Shown one piece after another: positions 27,032-34,013 of a DNA stretch of 64,000 bases; positions within the stretch are counted from its first letter, which is position 1; every line of letters begins with the position of its first letter. Below the pieces are notes generated by a model. The model made no database searches and was not told where the DNA came from. It saw only the letters and a program-made list of their open reading frames with translations. The position numbers and the translations under genes were made by a program. Source of the stretch: Geomonas ferrireducens (GTDB lineage: Bacteria; Desulfobacterota; Desulfuromonadia; Geobacterales; Geobacteraceae); the NCBI RefSeq assembly GCF_004917065.1, contig NZ_SSYA01000003.1, forward strand, positions 456,318-520,317, written 5' to 3'.

Positions 27032-27892
27032 CTACTTCATGTTCTTTCTAAGCCATCTTTCCATCTCACGAACCGAGTCGTAATCCGCATCTTTAGGGAC
27101 TACGAACCGGTCCACCTTTATCCCGGCGAGAATCTCCCTACCTTCGGGGTCCTCGTGCATGGTCAGGAAGATGTTTCTGAGGCGCGCTTTCAGCACCGGA
27201 TCGAGATCGCCGCGGGTGACTATGGGAGGGATGCCGTAGCGGGGCGACTTGGCGATGACCTTCGTCTGGCTTGTGAAACGGGGATTCTTGCTGGCGGCGT
27301 AGTTGTAGATCAGGCTGTCCACACTCGCCCCGGCGACGATCTTTTTTGCCACCGCTTCGATCGCCTTGTCATGCGTTCTCGTGTAGATGATTTTGCTGAA
27401 GAACTTCTCCGGAGGGAGATTGAAGCTCTTGCCGATCATGTACGTCGGGGCGAGCTTGCCCGTATTCGATTTGGGATCGGTGAACGCGAAGCTCTTTCCT
27501 TTAAGCCCCGCCAGGTTCCTGATCTTGCTGCTGCGATGGGTGATGATGTAGGCGTAGTAGAAGGGTTCTCCGTAGGACTGGGGCGCCACGAGGAGCTCGA
27601 CGCCGAACTTCTCCTTGTCCATCACGTAAGGTCCGGAGCAGACAAAGGCGAGTTTCAGCTCCCCGCTTTCCAGCAGCCGGTCGGTCTCTTCGTAGGTGCG
27701 TTTTTGCACCATCTCGACTGGCCGCCCCAGTTTCTTTCCGACGTAGTCGATGATCTGGTCGTAATACTTGACCGTCTCCTGCGGAGAAATCATCGCGGCG
27801 ACGCCGAACTTCAAAGGTTCGGCGCAAAACGCTTCAACGTCGGCAAGACAGAGAGTGGAGATGACAGCGAAGGCAATCATAAGTGCTTTCAT
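27032..27892 (-). CDS. PhnD-like periplasmic substrate-binding protein
   Basis: 286 residues with a signal peptide (about 1-23, ending AFCAE). The fold is of the phosphate/phosphonate/phosphite class (PhnD): LKFGVAAMISPQETVKYYDQIIDYVGKKLGRPVEM near the start, LKLAFVCSGPYVM, GKSFAFTDPKSNTGKL. No permease or ATPase gene is adjacent, so it does not look like part of a transporter. The neighbour on the same strand is a hybrid histidine kinase, which suggests it acts as a periplasmic ligand sensor. Its ligand is unknown; the binding pocket residues cannot be read by eye. Confidence 0.88.
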   Translation of the reverse strand: MKALMIAFAVISTLCLADVEAFCAEPLKFGVAAMISPQETVKYYDQIIDYVGKKLGRPVEMVQKRTYEETDRLLESGELKLAFVCSGPYVMDKEKFGVELLVAPQSYGEPFYYAYIITHRSSKIRNLAGLKGKSFAFTDPKSNTGKLAPTYMIGKSFNLPPEKFFSKIIYTRTHDKAIEAVAKKIVAGASVDSLIYNYAASKNPRFTSQTKVIAKSPRYGIPPIVTRGDLDPVLKARLRNIFLTMHEDPEGREILAGIKVDRFVVPKDADYDSVREMERWLRKNMK

Positions 27893-28018
27893 TACGTCTC
27901 TCCCAACTTCGGCTTTGATTTTGGCTGGTGCTCGGATGAACCTGGAGGCGAAAGAGTAGGCATAGGCCCTACGCTGAGACAGTCTAACATGATAATCATG
28001 TTAATCAACGGGGCTTTA

Positions 28019-28432
28019 TTACAGGTCTCCTGTCATCTCCTGCAGGAGATAGAGCTTCGGGTTCACCTTGCGGACGCATTCAACCACCTCGCGCAGCATC
28101 TCTTCATCCAGTCCGCACTCCTCTTCGATGCCCTGGAAATAGGGATAACCCTTCGGGAGCGGCGTGAGGGCGCCGCTACGCAGAAGCATCACGTCGACTA
28201 AGTCGTTCACCCTCCCTTCCGCCTCCCACGGGTCGCGGTAGTTGAACTGCCGCGCCACCACGTGCAGCCCCATCCCGTTATCGAAGATGGCCTTAACCTC
28301 GAAGGATAATTCGCGCGGCGCGCTGTAGTTCTCGCTGCGCCCGGAGCGCACCATCACCTGGGCGCCCGCCTCCCTCAATATCTCTCCAACCGATTCGGCG
28401 GTCATGGGCGCCGAGTTCGTCTCTTCCATCAT
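28019..28432 (-). CDS. Conserved-looking hypothetical protein in a MoxR/VWA operon
   Basis: 137 residues, not recognised. It has no signal peptide or membrane segment and is acidic. A central motif DNGMGLHVVARQFNYRDPWEAEGRVNDLVDVML and the tail ECGLDEEMLREVVECVRKVNPKLYLL are visible but point to no known family. Its ATG abuts the VWA gene stop directly (no gap), the sign of tight co-expression with the VWA protein and the MoxR ATPase. It may be a small accessory or a substrate-recognition protein for that complex; this is inference from context. Confidence 0.6.
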   Translation of the reverse strand: MMEETNSAPMTAESVGEILREAGAQVMVRSGRSENYSAPRELSFEVKAIFDNGMGLHVVARQFNYRDPWEAEGRVNDLVDVMLLRSGALTPLPKGYPYFQGIEEECGLDEEMLREVVECVRKVNPKLYLLQEMTGDL

Positions 28433-29605
28433 TTAAACCTCCAGTCTCATTTCGATACCCCAGGGGGCAGGCTTCTCCCCCTCCGCGGTGAGTACCCACA
28501 GGGTCGGCAGTTCCATCTGCTCCGGGACGGGGCCGATGCCGTCGGTGAGGTAGATCACCGCGGCCGGCAGGGGATGCATGGCCTTCGCGTACTCGAAAAC
28601 GGGCCTTAAGTCGGTGAACCCGCCGCCGTCGTAGCGCTCAGGGACGAAGGCGCTCCCTTTGAACGCCTCGACACGCTGGATGCGGCTGTTCGCGTAGAGT
28701 ACGATGATCGCGGCGTCGCGGCCGCGGGCGATCTGCAAAAGTTCGCGGGCGAACGCCTCGCGCAGCTCGACGATGTCGGTGGAGTCGCTCACGTCGATAG
28801 CGACCAGCAGGTTCAGGCGGCGCCGCTTCTTCGTCCCCGGGGTGTCGTGCTCGAAGCGCCGGTGTTCGCGCATCCAGGTACTTGTCTTGCCGATCCTTCC
28901 GGCGGTGGCGACGAACTGCCTGAGCACCTGGCGCCAGGGGATGGGGGATGGGCGCAGGAGGGCGTCCACCACGGCGCGCAGCTCGGCGGGCGCCTCGCCG
29001 TCGCTGCCGCGCAGGCTCTCGCGCGTCACGGAGCGCAGCATCTCCTCGGCAAGCGGCAGCGGCGTGCTGTCGGCGTCGCTCCAGACGGCGTGGTCGTCGA
29101 CGGTCGCGGCTGCGGCGGGGTCCTTCCCCGCGCCGCTTGCCCCTTGGACGTCCTGGGCCTCGTCGCCGAAGCCGCTGCCGGAGAGGTTGCCGATGTCGAA
29201 AGGGCGCACCAGTTTCGCGTAGTACTCCTCGGCGGCTAGCCCGTCCGGGAGATCGAACTGGGCGGGATAGATCGCCCCTTCGGGGAGCCCCGGGGTATCC
29301 GGGTTTATGGCAAGATCGCAGCAGAGGTCCCAGTCGTGGGCGTTCTTACCTTTGCCGCGCAGCATGTGCAGGTGCAAAAGGTGCTTCACGAGGTGCTCCA
29401 AAAGCGCCTGCTGCTCCGAGGCGGCGAGAAGCCCGAAGGGGCCGGGATCGACGGCAAGGGTAGGGGTGCCGTTTCTTATGGTGACGCCGGCGGCCTTCCC
29501 CTTGAGCGGCATCTCCTCGCGGCGCAGGTTCAAAAGGAAGTGGCCGTAGAAAGGGCGCTCCTTCAAAAGGCGCACCACGGCGTTTTGCAGGGTGCCGGGG
29601 GACAC
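28433..29605 (-). CDS. VWA-like protein with N-terminal metallopeptidase-like (DUF2201) domain
   Basis: 390 residues. The N-terminal half (about 1-190) has the segment LLEHLVKHLLHLHML, the place where a zinc-protease HExxH would be in DUF2201-type proteins, but here degraded to EHxxxH-like spacing. The C-terminal half (about 260-390) is a von Willebrand A-like domain with MIDAS start AIDVSDSTD and VIYLTDGIG. Such proteins normally work with a MoxR AAA+ ATPase to assemble or insert metals into client complexes; the MoxR gene is immediately upstream, with three bases between them. The client in this organism is not identifiable. Confidence 0.85.
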   Translation of the reverse strand: MSPGTLQNAVVRLLKERPFYGHFLLNLRREEMPLKGKAAGVTIRNGTPTLAVDPGPFGLLAASEQQALLEHLVKHLLHLHMLRGKGKNAHDWDLCCDLAINPDTPGLPEGAIYPAQFDLPDGLAAEEYYAKLVRPFDIGNLSGSGFGDEAQDVQGASGAGKDPAAAATVDDHAVWSDADSTPLPLAEEMLRSVTRESLRGSDGEAPAELRAVVDALLRPSPIPWRQVLRQFVATAGRIGKTSTWMREHRRFEHDTPGTKKRRRLNLLVAIDVSDSTDIVELREAFARELLQIARGRDAAIIVLYANSRIQRVEAFKGSAFVPERYDGGGFTDLRPVFEYAKAMHPLPAAVIYLTDGIGPVPEQMELPTLWVLTAEGEKPAPWGIEMRLEV

Positions 29606-29608
29606 TTC

Positions 29609-30670
29609 CTACCCCGCCTGCGCGCTGATGGCCTGCATGGCCTCAAAGATGACGGCGTCGTGTTTGTCCTTCACCAGGAGCAGGGCGACCTCCGGGATCT
29701 TCAAGAGCGACTTCACGAATCCGAAGCGCAGGTCGCGCGGCAGGACGGCGATGAACGCGACCAGGTTCTCCTCCTGTTCCTCGCTGAGGGTGGGGGAGAC
29801 CTGGAGCAGGGCGGTCAGGTCGTTGATGGTCGCCGCCTGGACGTCGTCACGCTGCGCCTCGGCCCGTTCGGCCACTTCCGTCCAGGCGTTCAGGATCTCT
29901 TCCGCGGTGACCGGCCTACCCTTCCGGTCCGAGAGCCAGCGCAAGAAGGCGATGGCCGCCTCTTTGCCTACGATCCCCGAGTAGACCTCCATCTCGAGTT
30001 CGGCGGGGAAGCGGCAGTTCTTCTTGAGGACGCTCACCATCTCCCAGGCGCGCTCGCTCGGCTCCACCTGCATCTCCATCGGCATCCCCTGTTTGGCGAG
30101 GAAGCCGTGGTTGCCGGCGAGAAACTGGCGCACTTCGCCTGCAAGCTCCCGCTTCTGCGCGTAGCGCGCCCAGCACTGGTAGTCGGTCTCCACGAAGAGC
30201 ATCACCATGCGGTCGATGAGCGCACGGTCGAGGGTCGCCACCTGGTAGCTCCCGTCGGGCGGGTTGATGCTGACCACCACCTTGTGGCGCCGTGAGAGGG
30301 TATGGGTGTGGATGGCGCGCAGCATCCCCTCCGCCGGGGGCTCCACGAACTGGAAGATCGCCTGCAGCGTATCCTCCTGCTGGGCCCGGTTCAGCTCGTC
30401 GCAGTGGATCACCGTTTCCGGCGCGTCCTCGGCGGGAAGCCAGGAGGGGCGCGACCAGTGCATCACGTCACCGTTTCTGAAGGGGATGCCGACGAGATCG
30501 CCGACCTCCATCTGCCCAAGGCGCAGCGACACGTACTGGCGGTCGAGCTCACGGCAGGCCTGGATGATCCCCGCGCTCTTGCCGACGCCGCGGTGCCCGA
30601 CGACGCATGGGGTCAGGTCGGTCTTAGAGAGTATTTCTTTTACAACCGTCTTCATCTGTTCAATATTCAT
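29609..30670 (-). CDS. MoxR-family AAA+ ATPase
   Basis: 353 residues. Walker A GHRGVGKS (K31), Walker B VIHCDELNRAQ, and the arginine-rich sensor segments (TLDRALIDRMVMLFVETD) are present. MoxR ATPases act as chaperones with VWA proteins in activating metalloenzymes or in stress response. It is the first gene of the minus-strand operon MoxR-VWA-hypothetical, divergent from the ytxH gene. The client complex is unknown; the hydrogenase or the pterin enzymes of this window are possible clients but no evidence links them. Confidence 0.92.
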   Translation of the reverse strand: MNIEQMKTVVKEILSKTDLTPCVVGHRGVGKSAGIIQACRELDRQYVSLRLGQMEVGDLVGIPFRNGDVMHWSRPSWLPAEDAPETVIHCDELNRAQQEDTLQAIFQFVEPPAEGMLRAIHTHTLSRRHKVVVSINPPDGSYQVATLDRALIDRMVMLFVETDYQCWARYAQKRELAGEVRQFLAGNHGFLAKQGMPMEMQVEPSERAWEMVSVLKKNCRFPAELEMEVYSGIVGKEAAIAFLRWLSDRKGRPVTAEEILNAWTEVAERAEAQRDDVQAATINDLTALLQVSPTLSEEQEENLVAFIAVLPRDLRFGFVKSLLKIPEVALLLVKDKHDAVIFEAMQAISAQAG

Positions 30671-30764
30671 GGCAGCCTGAACCTTTCCTGCTCTTGAAGT
30701 TGAGACAAACCGATATCTTACACAGATTCATGAGAAGGTGGAAGAGGTTAAATTGGATTTTGAA

Positions 30765-30793
30765 TTGGACGAAAATAATTTAGTTGCTAGTAT
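30765..30793 (+). promoter_or_regulatory. Sigma-70-like promoter of the ytxH gene
   Basis: TTGGAC at 30765-30770, 17-base spacer, TAGTAT at 30788-30793; a fair -35 and -10 pair in an AT-rich divergent region. Confidence 0.5.
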
Positions 30794-30834
30794 TACCGCT
30801 GTCGTTCAAACCCAAAGGGACGGAGGAGCACGGT

Positions 30835-31176
30835 ATGGGACACAAGGAGTGCGAAGGAGGGGGGATGGCGAGTCTGGTGATCGGCGGCCTGATCGGCGCC
30901 GGGCTCGCGCTTTTACTGGCGCCGCAGACTGGGAAGAAGACGCGGAAGTACCTGGCCTCGCTGGCGGAGGATATGAGCGAGAAGGCCAACGACACGGTGA
31001 GCGAGTTCGCTGAAACCGTTTCCGATTTCGTGGAGAAGGCGACCGACCGTGCCGCCGAGTTCATGAAGGAGAAGGAGACCCTCACTAAAGAGTCGAAGAA
31101 GATGCTTCTCGCCGCTCTGGAAAGGGCGCAGGAGAAACTGGAAGAACAGAGAAAGAGGCTTGAGGATAGCATCTAG
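30835..31176 (+). CDS. YtxH-domain small membrane-associated protein
   Basis: 113 residues from ATG 30835 (GGAGGA site at 30822-30827; the upstream in-frame start at 30784 has none). The N-terminal hydrophobic segment SLVIGGLIGAGLALLLAPQTGKKTRKYL is the hallmark YtxH transmembrane/LAPxxG part; the rest is a charged, Ala/Glu/Lys-rich coiled coil (MSEKANDTVSEFAETVSDFVEKATDRAA..). YtxH-type proteins are linked to general stress. A ferredoxin gene follows after 36 bases, perhaps co-transcribed. Exact function unknown. Confidence 0.8.
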   Translation: MGHKECEGGGMASLVIGGLIGAGLALLLAPQTGKKTRKYLASLAEDMSEKANDTVSEFAETVSDFVEKATDRAAEFMKEKETLTKESKKMLLAALERAQEKLEEQRKRLEDSI

Positions 31177-31212
31177 CGAGCAGTACACATCAAACTTACT
31201 GGAGGTACAGCC

Positions 31213-31404
31213 ATGGCAAAAGAACCCTGGGTCGATCAAGACGTCTGCATCAGCTGCGGGCTTTGCACGGACAACGTGCCGGAAGTATTCCGCTTTGCCG
31301 ACAACGGCAAGGCCGAGGCATACGATCCGGTCGGCGCTTCTGAGGACGCCATTCAGCGCGATGCGATCGACGTTTGCCCGGTTAGCTGCATCCACTGGCG
31401 GTGA
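31213..31404 (+). CDS. Single-cluster ferredoxin
   Basis: 63 residues, MAKEPWVDQDVCISCGLC... The cysteine pattern is CxxCxxC (CISCGLC) plus a distant CPVSC, typical of a monocluster [4Fe-4S] ferredoxin of the Fd-I/Bacillus type rather than a dicluster one. It carries electrons in the cytoplasm. SD-like GGAGG lies about 12 bases before the ATG. A strong terminator lies about 100 bases after. It may serve AOR, which reduces ferredoxin; it is about 16 kb from that gene, so this is only a suggestion. Confidence 0.93.
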   Translation: MAKEPWVDQDVCISCGLCTDNVPEVFRFADNGKAEAYDPVGASEDAIQRDAIDVCPVSCIHWR

Positions 31405-31501
31405 CGTCTGCAGGGGGCAGGGGCGCTATGAAAGGCGCCCGTGCCGATTGCGGCGGGTGCAGGAAAGGATCAAGAAGAGCGCAGTTTAGAAAGGCCGAGA
31501 G

Positions 31502-31536
31502 AAAAGGCCGCCACCCAACCGGGAGGCGGCCTTTTT
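31502..31536 (+). terminator. Intrinsic terminator after the ferredoxin gene
   Basis: Stem AAGGCCGCC / GGCGGCCTT with an ACCCAACCGGGA loop and a TTTTT tail. Confidence 0.9.
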
Positions 31537-31629
31537 GTTGTTGGCCACCACCAGACCCATTACGCCAGGTTTTAGGGAATCCTGGGGACCGTGGAGTGCA
31601 GCAGACCACGAAGTGCTGCATGCGCCCCA

Positions 31630-31860
31630 GCGTCTCCCCCTTTGCGAAGGGGGGACAGGGGGGATTTGCCTTGGTCAGACGATACAAGCTCTTTCTGCCT
31701 CGACGCTCTCTGTGATCGTTCGTCCAGGAGGAGCACAACTCTTTGAACCCATTCAGCCGGCGCAAGCTGAGGAGCAAAAAGCAAATCCCCCCCGTCCCCC
31801 CTTCGCGGAGGCGCGCTACGGGGGGCGAGCCCCCCCTTCGCAAAGGGGGGAGCCCAAATT
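31630..31860. repeat. Inverted pair of ccctttgcgaaggggg elements
   Basis: Left copy about 31630-31670 (tccccctttgcgaaggggggacaggggggatttgcc) and an inverted copy about 31783-31857 (aaatccccccc..gtccccccttcgcg.. and ccccccttcgcaaagggggg). The intervening 110 bases have no coding signal. This fills the 495-base gap 31405-31899 after the ferredoxin terminator. Confidence 0.65.
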
Positions 31861-31899
31861 CGCCCGCAGCGCTTCGTGGGAAACTTCGAGGCCGGGCAG

Positions 31900-32745
31900 C
31901 TACTTCTTCGGCGTGTGCGGCGGCCGGCCGGTGATCACCACCAGCGGGCCGTTTTTTACCTTGTGGAATTTTCCGGGGTCGCTGCGCTGATCGACGGCCC
32001 AAACGTACAGGGCCTTGGCGTCCTCGAGGAAGGGGCGGGTGAGCTCGTGGTAGTTCTTTCCGTTCACCTTGCGGTCGTGTTTGCGGTAGTAGTCGTACTG
32101 CATCTCCTCGTCGTAGAGCCCGATGCAGCCGTGGGAGGCGGGGTAGCCGGGGAGGTCGCGGCCGTGGATCCAGTAGGAGGGCTCCTCGTCCTTGCTCTTG
32201 TCCACCCAGAACCTGAGCCCGTAGTGCATGGGGTAGGGGCGGCCGATCTCCTCCACCGGGTACAGGTTCGACTGGTGGTGGCGGTCCGCTGCGTCGACGC
32301 GGAAGGTGCCGTTGGGGACCATCATCCCTTCGATGCCGAGGGCGATGGGGGAGGAAAAGCGTAGATTCCCGTACTCGTAGGCGCCCAGGAACATCTCGGT
32401 CTGATCCACCAGGATGAACTTGGGCTCCTTGGCGGCTGCGGGATAGGTGAGCGGCATGGGGTTGAAGTTCTTCACCTGCGCGAGGTTCTTCGGGACCTTA
32501 ATCGAGACTCCGCCTAAGAAGTGGCGCCGGTCCATCCGGTTGAAGCGGAGCACGTCGCGCCACAGAGCACCGAAAAGCCCCTGCGGCGTATCCTTGGACG
32601 TGAGCTTCCGGCAACTCCACGGTATGCGGGAGTCGCTCGGGTAGCTGATCTCGCAAAGAGACTTCACCTTCTGCGCTGCCGGCGCCGTCGTTGCCGACAT
32701 GAGGAAAATGGAGAGCAGGAGTATCGTCCGAAGCAGGGTAGCCAT
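31900..32745 (-). CDS. L,D-transpeptidase (YkuD family)
   Basis: 281 residues with a signal peptide (about 1-24, ending APAAQ). YkuD enzymes form 3-3 peptidoglycan crosslinks or attach proteins to peptidoglycan in the periplasm. The catalytic motif is clear: IHGRDLPGYPASHGCIGL (His, Ser, His, Gly, Cys). About 125 residues of an extra N-terminal region precede the catalytic domain. It is transcribed from the minus strand, downstream of the hydrogenase genes and separated by a hairpin. A second, different transpeptidase-like protein is at 47691. Confidence 0.93.
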   Translation of the reverse strand: MATLLRTILLLSIFLMSATTAPAAQKVKSLCEISYPSDSRIPWSCRKLTSKDTPQGLFGALWRDVLRFNRMDRRHFLGGVSIKVPKNLAQVKNFNPMPLTYPAAAKEPKFILVDQTEMFLGAYEYGNLRFSSPIALGIEGMMVPNGTFRVDAADRHHQSNLYPVEEIGRPYPMHYGLRFWVDKSKDEEPSYWIHGRDLPGYPASHGCIGLYDEEMQYDYYRKHDRKVNGKNYHELTRPFLEDAKALYVWAVDQRSDPGKFHKVKNGPLVVITGRPPHTPKK

Positions 32746-32763
32746 AGGTCCTCCACAAACGAG

Positions 32764-32795
32764 AACCGCCGGAGCATCCGCCCCGGCGGTTTTTT
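32764..32795 (+). terminator. Terminator-like hairpin, best on the plus strand
   Basis: Stem AACCGCCGG / CCGGCGGTT with loop AGCATCCGCC and TTTTTT on the plus strand, although no plus-strand gene ends here. On the minus strand the same hairpin lies between hyaB and the L,D-transpeptidase gene with a poorer tail (TTCTCGTTTG). Confidence 0.6.
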
Positions 32796-32840
32796 CGCGA
32801 TCAAATTGTCCATCGTCAATTGCCCATTGTCAATTGGAGG

Positions 32841-34013
32841 TCAGGCATCCTCGAAGTGGGTTCCCTTGCGGCACCAGCGCCCGCCGCTCACGATGGAGGA
32901 GAGGGCACCTTCGCGCTCCACGGTGTCGGCACGCACCGAGAGGTAGACGTGGATCGGGATGAAGGCAAGGAAGATCCACATGACGAACTGATGCACCAGG
33001 CGGACGTACTGCACGCCGACCAGGTCGTCGAACATGACGAAGTAGCGGAAGACGATGTTCCCCGGGTCGTAGAGGGCGTAAAGGGCGAAGCCGGTGAAAA
33101 GCGCCAGGAGCCCCACCCCGAAGATGGCGGTGTAGGCTACCTGCTGCAGCGGGTTGTGCCCGATGTAGTGGGGAGGGCGGTCGAAGCGGCAGAAAAGGTA
33201 GTTGAGCGCCACCTGCACCAGGTTCTTTAGGTCGCGCATGCGCACCGGGAAGAGGGCGTACCAGCGCTGGAACTGGTTGGAGGCGAGGAAGAGACCGGCG
33301 ATGCGCAGGATGGCGGCGCACAGAAGAAGCCAGCCGGCAACGAAGTGCACGAGCCTCAGCCAGCTTAAGTAGTTGGTGAACCCCTCCGCCCCGCCGTAGA
33401 CGAGGCGGCCGCTTCCCATTAAAAGTCCGGTCGCGGAGAGGACCAGGATGAGAAAAACGGAGAACCAGTGCAGCACGCGCAGTTGCCAGTCCCACACCGG
33501 GACGTAACGGAATTCGGCGGGCTCCTCGATGCGCCTGCTCTTGCGCCGGGTGGCGCGCACCGGGATGTACCCCAGGAAATCCCAGCGTTCCGACCCGTCC
33601 GGAGCGACGCTCCCCCTGCCGATGCCGAGGGCACGGAAGCCGTGGGTCATGCGCATCTCCGCCTGCATCTCCGCGCGGTAGCGCGTCGCCTCGTCCGGGT
33701 GGCAGAGGTAGAGGATGCCGTCTACCTCGCCGCGGGCGATGAGCGCCTCCTCGCCGCTATCGACGCGGCGCACCCGCGCGACGCTCCTGGCAAGTCTCGG
33801 CTCCAGCGGGGTGAAGGCGAGCTGCTCGTAGTGGCGCAGGTCCTCCTTCTTCGAAGCCGCGCTCAAAAGGGCTAGGTCGACCGGATCGTCGGTCCCGAAA
33901 GGGGCGCCAAGCGCCGCGGCGATGAGGAGTTCCCGTCTCTTCCTCCTGCCAAAGGGTACCGGGTCCTCGAGCTCGATCCGTATCTCGGATTCAGGTATGT
34001 CGTAGAGACTCAT
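32841..34013 (-). CDS. hyaB: Membrane cytochrome b subunit of [NiFe] hydrogenase, with an extra N-terminal domain
   Basis: 390 residues from ATG 34013, which overlaps the large-subunit stop as ATGA, so translation is coupled. Residues about 165-385 hold four or five membrane helices with histidines for two b hemes (RVLHWFSV, RLVHFVAGWL, RLVHQFVMWIFLAFIPIHVY), the cytochrome b561/HyaC type that sends hydrogenase electrons to the quinone pool. The first ~160 residues are soluble and unassigned (contains LAFTPLEPRLARSV, ILYLCHPDEATRYRAE). A typical HyaC lacks this extension; it might contact the hydrogenase or the quinone side. No maturation protease gene follows. Confidence 0.9.
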   Translation of the reverse strand: MSLYDIPESEIRIELEDPVPFGRRKRRELLIAAALGAPFGTDDPVDLALLSAASKKEDLRHYEQLAFTPLEPRLARSVARVRRVDSGEEALIARGEVDGILYLCHPDEATRYRAEMQAEMRMTHGFRALGIGRGSVAPDGSERWDFLGYIPVRATRRKSRRIEEPAEFRYVPVWDWQLRVLHWFSVFLILVLSATGLLMGSGRLVYGGAEGFTNYLSWLRLVHFVAGWLLLCAAILRIAGLFLASNQFQRWYALFPVRMRDLKNLVQVALNYLFCRFDRPPHYIGHNPLQQVAYTAIFGVGLLALFTGFALYALYDPGNIVFRYFVMFDDLVGVQYVRLVHQFVMWIFLAFIPIHVYLSVRADTVEREGALSSIVSGGRWCRKGTHFEDA

